Below are positions 34,373-41,074 of a stretch of 41,074 nucleotides of DNA, in pieces. The position numbers were made by a program, and so were the translations under genes. The notes beneath the pieces were generated by a model. That model was not told the DNA's origin, made no database searches, and saw only the letters and a program-made list of their open reading frames with translations. Positions within the stretch are counted from its first letter, which is position 1, and every line of letters begins with the position of its first letter. The stretch covers positions 11,262-52,335 of the forward strand of contig DCBE01000029.1 of the NCBI GenBank assembly GCA_002313325.1. Reading direction: 5' to 3'. Source of the stretch: Flavobacteriaceae bacterium UBA1115 (GTDB taxonomy: Bacteria; Bacteroidota; Bacteroidia; Flavobacteriales; Flavobacteriaceae).

Positions 34373-34949
34373 ATGTAACCTTATCGCTTTGACTGGTGTT
34401 TAGTAAACCCCAATTAAATTGCCTATCATGACACCGAATGGGGCGTTCCCATTTACGATGATGTAAAATTATTTGAAGCCCTGTTACTAGAAACATACCA
34501 AGCGGGCTTATCTTGGTGGTCTTACAGGAACGCGATAATTTTCGCATGGCCTTCTTTGACTTTGACGTGAATCGCATTGCCCAAATGACAACATATGACG
34601 CATATGGGCTGGTGCAAGAAAAGGGGGCATTATCCACAATCAGGGGAAGATCAATGCAGCCATTTCAAACGCACAATCCTTTATTGAAATTCGGAAGGAG
34701 GTTGGTTCATTTAATGATTTTATGTGGGCGTATACAAATGGGATTCCCATCCAAAACCAATACACCCAAACAAAAGATTTACCGCAAACCACTTCTCTCG
34801 CAATATAAATGGGTAATGACCTAAGGAAGCGAGGATTTAAATATATTGGATAGATCGCCATGTATCCACATATGCAAGCCGCAGGTATGGTTAACGATCA
34901 TGTGGTGGATTGTTTTAGACACAAAGAGCTGACTACTCTAGGTAATTGA
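34373..34949 (+). pseudogene. tag: Decayed tag: DNA-3-methyladenine glycosylase I
   Basis: Across three frames the whole Tag protein can be read: RFDWCLVNPN-stop-IAYHDTEWGVP, YDDVKLFEALLLETYQAGLSW in frame 2; VLQERDNFRMAFFDFDVNRIAQM in frame 1; GIIHNQGKINAAISNAQSF, GSFNDFMWAYTNG, NDLRKRGFKYIG-stop, MQAAGMVNDHVVDCFRH in frame 3. It has at least two frameshifts (about 34513-34520 and in the G5 run at 34623-34627) and four in-frame stops: TAA 34376-34378, TAA 34415-34417, TAA 34806-34808 and TAG 34851-34853. The active-site Glu (LETYQAGLSW) remains readable. The decay is recent enough for strong similarity. The last bases overlap aat. Confidence 0.93.
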
Positions 34950-35565
34950 GGAACGCTTTTCGTGAAATAGGCTTTGCCCCCATACTGGCCAAATGTGCAG
35001 TGGGTACCTGACAATCGATAAGGTTATAGTTGTTTTTTTTGAGTTCTCGTGCAAGATATATCAAGGCCAACTTACTGGAATTGCTAGATTTGGAAAACAT
35101 GCTCTCACCACAAAACACCTGTCCAACATCAATGCCGTAGAGCCCACCCACAAGTTCGGGACCGTCCCAAACCTCCACAGAATGTGCGTGACCTTGCTCG
35201 TGTAATGTTTTATAAACTTCCACGAGTCCGGGTGTGATCCACGTCCCTGTTTGCCCAAACCGTTTCACGCGAGCACAAGCCTTTACCACCTCATTAAAAG
35301 ACTTGTCAAAAGTAATTTCATAGGGGTTTTTACGCATGAAAGTGCGCATGCTTTTGGAAATTCTCAATTGGTCGGGGAAGAGCACCATTCTTGGATCAGG
35401 GCTCCACCAAATTAAAAAATCATCTTTTTCAAACCAAGGAAAAATACCTTTTTGATAGGCCAACAACACTCGTTCTGGCCGTAGGTCTCCACCAACAGCA
35501 ACAATCCCCTCTTCCGTTGCTAAATGAGGTGGAGGAAAACGCAATGTTTCAGAAAGATGATACAT
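34933..35565 (-). CDS. aat: Leucyl/phenylalanyl-tRNA-protein transferase
   Basis: Adds Leu or Phe to N-terminal Arg/Lys of proteins, making N-degrons for ClpAP. 210 aa; the run FPWFEKDDFLIWWSPDPRMVL, WITPGLVEVYKTLHEQGHAHSVE, LVGGLYGIDVGQVFCGESMFS are signatures of the GNAT-fold enzyme. It lies 4 bases after DUF3127. Confidence 0.96.
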   Translation of the reverse strand: MYHLSETLRFPPPHLATEEGIVAVGGDLRPERVLLAYQKGIFPWFEKDDFLIWWSPDPRMVLFPDQLRISKSMRTFMRKNPYEITFDKSFNEVVKACARVKRFGQTGTWITPGLVEVYKTLHEQGHAHSVEVWDGPELVGGLYGIDVGQVFCGESMFSKSSNSSKLALIYLARELKKNNYNLIDCQVPTAHLASMGAKPISRKAFLNYLE

Positions 35566-35569
35566 GTTG

Positions 35570-35932
35570 TTAGAACGGCAGGTCGTCTGGCGTTTCTTTA
35601 TCTGTCTCAGGCATGGTTTCGAATGGTGGTGCGGCTGGTGGTGTTGCTAGGGCCTCATCAACAGCATCAATGCGCCATCCTTGGATAGAATTAAAATACT
35701 TGATTTCACCTTGTGGACTTTGCCATTCGCGACCGCGAATGTTGATACCCACTTTAACACGCTGACCCACATTGTATGCATTGAGTAAGTTGCACTTATC
35801 TTGCACAAATTCAATCAAAATATGCTGTGGATATTGCTCTTCGGACGTTAGCACCAGTTCGCGTTTTTGAAATCCATTGGATCCATATTCTTTTGTCTCG
35901 TCAATTTGTTTGATTTTTCCTGTAATTTCCAT
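35570..35932 (-). CDS. DUF3127 protein (OB-fold-like)
   Basis: 120 aa. The N-terminal 85 residues (ITGKIKQIDETKEYGSNGFQ then KRELVLTSEEQYPQHILIEF) match DUF3127, thought to be single-strand binding-like. A Pro/Glu/Asp-rich tail (PPAAPPFETMPETDKETPDDLPF) ends in an acidic DDLPF tip resembling SSB C-tails. Role unknown; co-transcribed with aat. Confidence 0.9.
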   Translation of the reverse strand: MEITGKIKQIDETKEYGSNGFQKRELVLTSEEQYPQHILIEFVQDKCNLLNAYNVGQRVKVGINIRGREWQSPQGEIKYFNSIQGWRIDAVDEALATPPAAPPFETMPETDKETPDDLPF

Positions 35933-36078
35933 GCTTCAGTTAATGTTATTAATGAACTCCTATTGACTTTTTCTATTCTAAAAAAAATAGTTAAATACTA
36001 AAAATCAAGGTGAGTTTAATACAAATCTACTCAATTTGCAGATAATCTAAACGTTGAAATTACACTATATTCGTAGGC

Positions 36079-37239
36079 ATGAGTGCTAATAAACTAACAG
36101 CTTATCCGCGACTAATCCGATTGGTGGGGTTTTTAATGGCGCTTGGCTTTGCGGGCATAACACTTTGGAACACCTATAGATTAATTCAGCGCATAGAGGA
36201 TGACGAGAAACAACAGATGGAGCTTTGGGGATTAGCACAACAAAAACTGGCTTCCAATAAAGATCTTGACAACCCTATTGACCCACTGACATTTCAAATA
36301 TTAACTGCTGAAAACAGCATTCCTATGATTGTTGTTGACAACCAAAACAACTTGCTGTTTTCCAACAATATCAACCAACGAAAACTCGCTCAAGATTCAT
36401 TGGGTTATATCCAACAGCTTAAAGAAGAATTTGGTGCCGTGCACGCCCCAATAGACATCACATACAAAGATAGTTTGTATCAAAAAATGTATTACGGCAG
36501 GTCAAATCTCATCTATCAGTTAAGGTACTACCCTTTTGCTTTTTTATTGATTGTCATGTTTATAGGCGGGCTGGTTTACGCCTACTACAAAACCAATCGG
36601 CAAGCAGTTGAAAACAAGCTATGGACAGGCATGGCCAAGGAAACTGCACATCAACTGGGAACGCCTATTTCATCTTTGTTGGGATGGCTGGCCATTTTAG
36701 AGGAAGGTGTAGACCCAAAAATGTTTAACCAAATAAAAAGAGACGTAACACGCTTGGAAACCATCAGTGCGCGCTTTTCCAAAATTGGATCGCTTCCAAA
36801 CAGGGATAAAACAAAAATAAGCACTGTTGTTCAAGACATAATGGAGTATATGCAGATACGTATGCCTAAAGGTATTACACTAGAGCTGCACTTGAATGGC
36901 GAAGAAAAAGAAGTGAGCATCAATGTCGATCTGATGAGTTGGGTCCTGGAAAACCTCATTAAAAACAGCATAGATGCCATTCGTGGAAAAGGTAAAATAA
37001 GCATTGAATTGTCATGGGATAAGGCTGCGCTTATTTCAATTCAAGATAGTGGAAGTGGAATTCCTAAAAAACTACACCGCTCGGTTTTTGAGGCAGGCAT
37101 AACAACAAAAAAACGGGGTTGGGGTCTTGGTCTTGCTCTTGCAAAACGCATTGTAGCACAAAATCACGGTGGAAAACTAAGACTGGTTAACAGTTCTGGC
37201 TCGGGTACCTGCTTTGAGATACATCTACCTATTGCTTAA
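36079..37239 (+). CDS. Orphan sensor histidine kinase
   Basis: 386 aa. Two membrane helices (about 13-33 and 152-170) enclose a 115-residue extracytoplasmic sensor region. The kinase core has the H-box MAKETAHQLGTPISSLLGW, N-box LENLIKNSIDAIRG, G1 DSGSGIP and G2 RGWGLGLALAKRI. No response regulator is adjacent. It ends 11 bases into the HIT gene on the other strand. The H-box sequence AHQLGTPIS (Leu-Gly in place of Leu-Lys-Thr) marks a Bacteroidota subclass. Confidence 0.9.
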   Translation: MSANKLTAYPRLIRLVGFLMALGFAGITLWNTYRLIQRIEDDEKQQMELWGLAQQKLASNKDLDNPIDPLTFQILTAENSIPMIVVDNQNNLLFSNNINQRKLAQDSLGYIQQLKEEFGAVHAPIDITYKDSLYQKMYYGRSNLIYQLRYYPFAFLLIVMFIGGLVYAYYKTNRQAVENKLWTGMAKETAHQLGTPISSLLGWLAILEEGVDPKMFNQIKRDVTRLETISARFSKIGSLPNRDKTKISTVVQDIMEYMQIRMPKGITLELHLNGEEKEVSINVDLMSWVLENLIKNSIDAIRGKGKISIELSWDKAALISIQDSGSGIPKKLHRSVFEAGITTKKRGWGLGLALAKRIVAQNHGGKLRLVNSSGSGTCFEIHLPIA

Positions 37240-37624
37240 AAGCAGTGCTAATTTGCTGAGTTAAAGTTTGCATCTCCTCTTTTGACGGCGCAACCTTCTT
37301 TTTAAATGTTGCGTCTGCCATATCATTTAAAGGAATCAGATGAACATGAACGTGGGGTACTTCAAGTCCAATCACCAATAACCCTACACGCTGACATGAA
37401 ACGACTTGCCTAAGCGCAGTAGCCACACGATGACTAAAATGCATAAGGTTGAGGTAGGAGTCATCGTCCAAATCAAAAAGCTTATCTACCTCTTTTTTGG
37501 GCACACAAAGCGTATGACCAAGTGCGTTAGGGTTGATATCCAAAAAAGCAATGTGATGATCGTCTTCCGCAACAATATAAGCTGGAAGTTCACGTTCAAT
37601 AATTCGACTAAAGATAGACGTCAT
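37229..37624 (-). CDS. HIT family nucleotide-binding protein
   Basis: 131 aa. Histidine triad HVHVHLIP (H91, H93, H95) at the C-terminal part, with the N-terminal IFSRIIERELPAYIVAEDD typical of the HINT branch, which hydrolyses AMP-linked phosphoramidates. It begins 1 base inside the greA stop (TAATG). Confidence 0.95.
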   Translation of the reverse strand: MTSIFSRIIERELPAYIVAEDDHHIAFLDINPNALGHTLCVPKKEVDKLFDLDDDSYLNLMHFSHRVATALRQVVSCQRVGLLVIGLEVPHVHVHLIPLNDMADATFKKKVAPSKEEMQTLTQQISTAFKQ

Positions 37625-38097
37625 TAACGTTTAATGGATAAAATTTCAAATTTAAGCGTGCCGTTTGGAACGGTAACATCAGCAATCTCTCCAACGGCTT
37701 TACCTAAAAGCCCTTTACCAATAGGTGAATTAACTGATATTTTTCCGGTTTTCAAATCCGCTTCACTTTCAGCTACAAGGGTATAGTTCATTTCCATGCT
37801 ATTGGTAAGGTTTTTGATACGTACTTTTGAAAGCACCAACGCCTTGGAAACATCCAATTGTGACTCGTCAATCACACGAGCTCCCGATAGAGTTTCTTCC
37901 ATTTTCGCGATTTTCATTTCAAGCATACCCTGTGCTTCTTTAGCAGCGTCATACTCGGCATTTTCACTCAAATCTCCCTTGTCGCGTGCCTCGGCAATAG
38001 CCTGTGATGCACGCGGACGCTCAACATCTTTTAGATGATTGAGTTCTTCCCTTAATTTTTTTAGCCCTTCGGCAGTATAATATGAAACTGTACTCAT
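37624..38097 (-). CDS. greA: Transcription elongation factor GreA
   Basis: Binds RNA polymerase's secondary channel and stimulates cleavage of backtracked RNA. 157 aa; N-terminal coiled coil (about 8-75) with the acidic tip in the DKGDLSENAEYDAAKE segment, and a C-terminal FKBP-like domain with ISVNSPIGKGLLGKAVGE. Upstream of the ATG are a TATATTTG box and a perfect 8-bp hairpin followed by T residues, so it may be controlled by attenuation. Confidence 0.96.
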   Translation of the reverse strand: MSTVSYYTAEGLKKLREELNHLKDVERPRASQAIAEARDKGDLSENAEYDAAKEAQGMLEMKIAKMEETLSGARVIDESQLDVSKALVLSKVRIKNLTNSMEMNYTLVAESEADLKTGKISVNSPIGKGLLGKAVGEIADVTVPNGTLKFEILSIKR

Positions 38098-38108
38098 GGG
38101 GTATTATT

Positions 38109-38133
38109 AAAAAATCCCTTATGTTTAAGGGAT
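38109..38133 (-). promoter_or_regulatory. Terminator-like hairpin in greA leader
   Basis: On the minus strand ATCCCTTA, a 4-base loop AACA, then TAAGGGAT, followed by five more T (the stem's last T makes six), then an AATAATACCCC segment before the greA ATG. The stem (38114-38133) is perfect. The -7 box is at 38139-38146, so the transcript is predicted to begin near the hairpin's first base. It could act as an early terminator or as a 5' mRNA stabiliser. Confidence 0.65.
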
Positions 38134-38138
38134 GAATG

Positions 38139-38146
38139 CAAATATA
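38139..38146 (-). promoter_or_regulatory. -7 promoter box of greA
   Basis: Exact TATATTTG on the minus strand, 41 bases before the greA ATG and 5 bases before the hairpin. No TTTG at -33. Confidence 0.5.
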
Positions 38147-38176
38147 CAATTTTCCTTTTTCATGCGTTTTATTCAC

Positions 38177-38590
38177 ATGAAATATGTTTTTTTTACAGCG
38201 TTTTTATTTTTGTTAAGTTGTGACAAAAATAGCGTAGAGCGCAATCCGTACTTATACGAAGCGCGTTTTGACCAAAGCATCAATCTGGCACTTCCTGCTT
38301 TTGACAACTTAAACTATCAAGGGGGGAGTTTATATTGGCCTAATGGCGGTCTAAAAGGATTGTTGTTATTTAATCTTTCTGGAACGATTATGGCGTGGGA
38401 AGCAAGTTGCCCCAATCATGCGCCAAATAGCTGCTCTACGGTTCAAATCTCTGGTGTTACAGCTTCCTGCTCTTGTGAAGACTTTCAGTACAGTTTGGCT
38501 ACAGGTCAACCCCTTACGGAAGGGGCAACCTATAGCCTACTGTTTTATAAGGTACAGCAAAATGGAACTGCGGTGCGCATTTACAATTAA
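38177..38590 (+). CDS. Lipoprotein with degenerate Rieske [2Fe-2S] fold
   Basis: 137 aa from ATG 38177; lipobox LLSC with Cys at 15. The two Rieske loops are recognisable: WEASCPNHAPNSC (C78, H81, C86) and ASCSCEDFQYSLATGQPL (C98, C100), but the second cluster His is Glu101 (CxCE rather than CPCH) and the first loop has CxxH in place of CxH. A [2Fe-2S] cluster may not bind, though the disulfide Cys pair is kept. Its end overlaps thiD by four bases. A longer N-terminus (15 aa) is possible but unlikely. Confidence 0.8.
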   Translation: MKYVFFTAFLFLLSCDKNSVERNPYLYEARFDQSINLALPAFDNLNYQGGSLYWPNGGLKGLLLFNLSGTIMAWEASCPNHAPNSCSTVQISGVTASCSCEDFQYSLATGQPLTEGATYSLLFYKVQQNGTAVRIYN

Positions 38591-39402
38591 TGTAAAAAAA
38601 AGTGATTTATTGGTCCTTTTCCTTTTCCTAAAATCATATCTGATCCCTTGCTAATAGCTTTATTTACATACCTACAAGCTTTAATAACTGAATCTTCAAT
38701 GTTGAAACCTAAGCTTAAAAAAGCAGCAATTGAGGAAGACAAGCTACATCCCGTTCCATGTGTATTAATTGAATTAATTCTAGGGTTTTTAACCAAAACT
38801 AAATCACCCATTGATTTAATATATAGCACATCCACTATTTCTTTTGAATTAGACTCTAGATGACCTCCTTTTAGCAAAACAGACGTATTGTAAATTTTTC
38901 CAATTTTTTTGGTAGCATCCAAAATAGTATCCTTTGTAATTGGATTTCCAATTAATATTTCGGCTTCTGGAACGTTGGGCGTAATAATTTCAGCCATTGG
39001 AAGTAAATTTTTAATGCAATTAACAGCACTGTCGTCTATAAGTTTATCCCCCGAAGTTGCAACCATCACTGGGTCTATTACTATGTTTTTATTTTTATAA
39101 AATTTAAGTTTCTTTCGTACTAAATCCATAACTTCACATGAATGTAACATCCCTATTTTGGTTGAATTAAATCTAATATCAGTTAGGACAGCATCTAACT
39201 GTTTTTCAATATTATTAATTGGAATGGGATGGATATCAAACACTCCTTCCGTATTTTGAGCGGTAGTTGCTGTAATAACTGACGCGGCGTATGCTCCACA
39301 AGCACTAATACTTTTAATATCTGCCTGAATACCTGCACAACCACCTGAATCACTACCAGCGATTGTCAAAACAGACTTATATCTATTACTAATCCCTTTC
39401 AT
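38587..39402 (-). CDS. thiD: Hydroxymethylpyrimidine/phosphomethylpyrimidine kinase
   Basis: Two sequential phosphorylations giving HMP diphosphate in thiamine synthesis. 271 aa ribokinase fold: LTIAGSDSGGCAGIQADIKS, SVITATTAQNTEGV, IDPVMVATSGDKLI, ITPNVPEAEILIG, LLKGGHLESN and the anion hole INTHGTGCSLSSSIAAFLS. Last gene of the thi operon in this window, 19 bases from thiE. Confidence 0.95.
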   Translation of the reverse strand: MKGISNRYKSVLTIAGSDSGGCAGIQADIKSISACGAYAASVITATTAQNTEGVFDIHPIPINNIEKQLDAVLTDIRFNSTKIGMLHSCEVMDLVRKKLKFYKNKNIVIDPVMVATSGDKLIDDSAVNCIKNLLPMAEIITPNVPEAEILIGNPITKDTILDATKKIGKIYNTSVLLKGGHLESNSKEIVDVLYIKSMGDLVLVKNPRINSINTHGTGCSLSSSIAAFLSLGFNIEDSVIKACRYVNKAISKGSDMILGKGKGPINHFFLH

Positions 39403-39421
39403 TCAAATAATTAAATGGATT

Positions 39422-40060
39422 CTACTTTTTTCCTTTTGAAATTAAATTTTTAAGCTTTTTTGTTATTTTTTCTGGGTGAAAGCTTTCTGATATTGCAGAA
39501 ACAATTGCGACTCCATCAGATCCATTATAAATAACGTCCTCAACATTTTTACTATCAATACCCCCAATACAAATAATTGGCTTTTTAGTAATTGATTTCA
39601 ATGATTTCAAGCCATTGAGACCTAAAGGAGCGGCTATGTTCTCTGTTTTGGTGTTTGTTTTAAAAATTGGCGATAACCCTATATAATCTGCATCAGATGT
39701 GTTTGCTGTTTCCAGTTGTTTTTTATTACTCACAGAAATCCCAATAATCTTGTCTTTTCCAAGAAACTTTCTCGCAATATTTACGGGCATATCATTTTGT
39801 CCCAGATGCAGACCATCTGCGTCTATTGATAACGCAACATCTAATCTATCATTAATTATCAAAGGTGTTTTATATGTATCACATATTTTTTTTACCTCTA
39901 AAGCCCTTTTGTAAAAATTAATTGTTTCAATATTTTTTTCTCTAAGTTGTATAATTGTTGCACCGCCAATTAAAACTTTTTCTAGTAGCCAATAAAATTT
40001 TTCATTTTCGGTAATTCTGTCGTCAGTAACAAACATGAAAGAAAAATCAACTTTCTTCAT
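39422..40060 (-). CDS. thiE: Thiamine phosphate synthase
   Basis: Couples HMP diphosphate and thiazole phosphate. 212 aa TIM barrel: FVTDDRITENE, GGATIIQLREKN, PLIINDRLDVALSIDADGLHLGQNDMP, IIGISVSNKKQ, ADYIGLSPIFKTNTK and ICIGGIDSKNV. Its ATG overlaps thiM by 14 bases. Confidence 0.95.
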   Translation of the reverse strand: MKKVDFSFMFVTDDRITENEKFYWLLEKVLIGGATIIQLREKNIETINFYKRALEVKKICDTYKTPLIINDRLDVALSIDADGLHLGQNDMPVNIARKFLGKDKIIGISVSNKKQLETANTSDADYIGLSPIFKTNTKTENIAAPLGLNGLKSLKSITKKPIICIGGIDSKNVEDVIYNGSDGVAIVSAISESFHPEKITKKLKNLISKGKK

Positions 40061-40841
40061 TTACTTTGGTTTTTTCTTCCGGGTCATCGGCTGAAAGATT
40101 ATGTAAAGCATCTAAAAATTTTACTTGAAATGATCCAGGCCCGTCCGACATTTTCTCGGCTTTTTCACCTGCTAATCCCATAAAAACCATGGCGGATACA
40201 GCGGCATTGTGTAAATCTTTATCAACGGCTATACATGCGCCAACAATACTTGTGGCTGTACATCCCATTCCAGTTACTTTAGACATCAAAGCACTACCAT
40301 TACCAACTTTTGTTACTTTTTCTTTTGTAACAATATAGTCAACCGCCCCACTTACAATAATTGTATTATTCAATTTTTTTGAAAGGTGCAGTGCTCCATC
40401 TACAGCCTCAAAACTTCGTGCAGTGCTATCAACTCCTTTGGTTATTGTTGACAGCTGAGCCAATGCCATAATTTCTGATGCATTTCCTCTGATTACATCA
40501 GGCTTAACTTCAGTTATAATTTTTTCTGCCGTTTCGGTTCTGTATTTTGATGCGCCAACACCAACAGGGTCAAAAACAATTGGTTTTCCTAATAGTTTCG
40601 CTTTTTTTCCAGCAATAATCATACTGTCAATCCATTTTTCACTGAGTGTTCCCATATTTATTACAAGTGATGAGGATATAGATACAATGTCCTCAACTTC
40701 ATCTTTCGAATGCGCCATTACTGGTGATGCTCCAATACTAAGTAGTGCATTGGCTGTATTATTCATAACTACATAATTGGTAATGTTATGAACAAGAGGC
40801 GATTGTTTTCTTATTTCTTCAAGTATGTTAATGTTATTCAT
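40047..40841 (-). CDS. thiM: Hydroxyethylthiazole kinase
   Basis: Salvage phosphorylation of thiazole. 264 aa with LVHNITNYVVMNNTANALLSIGASPVM (in parts), IVFDPVGVGASKYR, IRGNASEIMALA, IVSGAVDYI and the catalytic Cys motif GMGCTATSIVGA. Presence of thiM indicates that thiazole can be salvaged; no thiazole synthase gene (thiG) is seen here. It follows thiC by 35 bases. Confidence 0.95.
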   Translation of the reverse strand: MNNINILEEIRKQSPLVHNITNYVVMNNTANALLSIGASPVMAHSKDEVEDIVSISSSLVINMGTLSEKWIDSMIIAGKKAKLLGKPIVFDPVGVGASKYRTETAEKIITEVKPDVIRGNASEIMALAQLSTITKGVDSTARSFEAVDGALHLSKKLNNTIIVSGAVDYIVTKEKVTKVGNGSALMSKVTGMGCTATSIVGACIAVDKDLHNAAVSAMVFMGLAGEKAEKMSDGPGSFQVKFLDALHNLSADDPEEKTKVNEES

Positions 40842-40876
40842 ATTTTATTTATTAATGATGACCGTCAATTGAAATA

Positions 40877-41074
40877 TTATCGAGACTCTACCTTATCTTC
40901 TTCAAGATATACTTCAGCCCCTTTCTCATTAAACTCTTTTGATTTTTCTTCCATTCCTTTTACAATAGCCTCTTGGTCAGTAATACCATGTTTTGAAGCA
41001 TAATCTCTAACATCTTGAGTTATTTTCATTGAACAAAAATTTGGTCCACACATAGAGCAAAAATGAGCGACTTT
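40877..41074 (-). CDS. thiC: Phosphomethylpyrimidine synthase ThiC, C-terminal end only
   Basis: The final 65 codons of ThiC: KVAHFCSMCGPNFCSMKITQD in parts, with the C-terminal CxxCxxxxC that binds the [4Fe-4S] cluster, then DVRDYASKHGITDQEA and an acidic tail VYLEEDKVESR. ThiC makes HMP phosphate from aminoimidazole ribotide. It continues beyond the right edge. The thiamine riboswitch, if any, would lie outside the window. Confidence 0.95.
   Translation of the reverse strand, partial: KVAHFCSMCGPNFCSMKITQDVRDYASKHGITDQEAIVKGMEEKSKEFNEKGAEVYLEEDKVESR

Noticed and set aside
34513..34824. Separate 103-codon gene on the plus strand
   Set aside because: Its first half is the middle of Tag (VLQERDNFRMAFFDFD); beyond the G5 run the true Tag reading is in another frame. 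It is part of the pseudogene.
38587..41074. thi operon as a recently acquired low-GC island
   Set aside because: Hand counts of single 60-base lines are uneven: 13 G/C at 39421 and 39841 in thiE but 25 at 39301 in thiD, 25-29 in thiM, against 24 at 37021 in the histidine kinase. thiE is AT-rich, but the block as a whole gives no clean boundary.
1..41074. CRISPR arrays, insertion sequences, prophage or rRNA genes
   Set aside because: No repeated 25-40 base units, transposase, integrase or rRNA-like sequence was seen on either strand by inspection.

Overview
This window is a housekeeping stretch of a Bacteroidota chromosome, most likely class Flavobacteriia. The support is: mevalonate-pathway genes beside a UbiA prenyltransferase; the typical flavobacterial neighbourhoods coaX / outer-membrane protein / TPR / lptC / CNNM / ppiD and ftsX / DUF3098 / uppP / truB; DUF4271, DUF4296 and DUF3127 proteins; and the Bacteroidota promoter signature TAnnTTTG (often TATATTTG) before many genes. 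There is no phage, insertion sequence, CRISPR array, rRNA or secretion locus. I did not find a wholly new multi-gene system. The second-look items are local.

Layout, left to right. A partial tRNA-Leu (minus strand) is divergent from an M20 dipeptidase. Minus-strand hemW, ruvC and a lipoprotein follow, then a plus-strand DUF456 membrane protein and a 310-base stretch without a clear gene. From 4574 to 12114 lies an envelope-biogenesis block on the minus strand: ppiD, a CNNM/CorC protein, a small membrane protein, lptC, a TPR protein, an outer-membrane protein and coaX. tRNA-Phe (GAA) is divergent from coaX. The isoprenoid block (mvaD, mevalonate kinase, UbiA-type prenyltransferase, RluB-like pseudouridine synthase) occupies 12321-15993. 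A small membrane-protein gene at 16082-16488 is split by a frameshift at a dnaX-type slippery heptamer. It is followed by nifU/mrp (Fe-S assembly), an alkyltransferase-like gene, trmB and a PhoBR-like two-component pair.

The middle holds a LuxE-like synthetase, tyrS, a DUF4296 lipoprotein / dihydroorotase / polyprenol-sugar synthase operon, DUF4271/hemD, DUF423, an Lrp regulator, a zinc metallopeptidase, a SemiSWEET transporter and leuS. A plus-strand operon ftsX / DUF3098 / uppP / truB (cell division, lipid-carrier recycling, tRNA modification) ends in a decayed tag (3-methyladenine glycosylase I) pseudogene. The right end has aat / DUF3127, an orphan histidine kinase, HIT / greA (with a terminator-like hairpin in the greA leader), a degenerate Rieske-fold lipoprotein and a thiamine operon thiC (partial) / thiM / thiE / thiD.

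The genome is compact: neighbouring genes overlap by 1-17 bases, and seven convergent pairs meet with overlaps or a 1-base gap. Main second-look items: the slippery-site gene, the greA leader hairpin, the UppP protein in which the second acidic active-site residue is lysine, the tag pseudogene, and leaderless-looking promoters.
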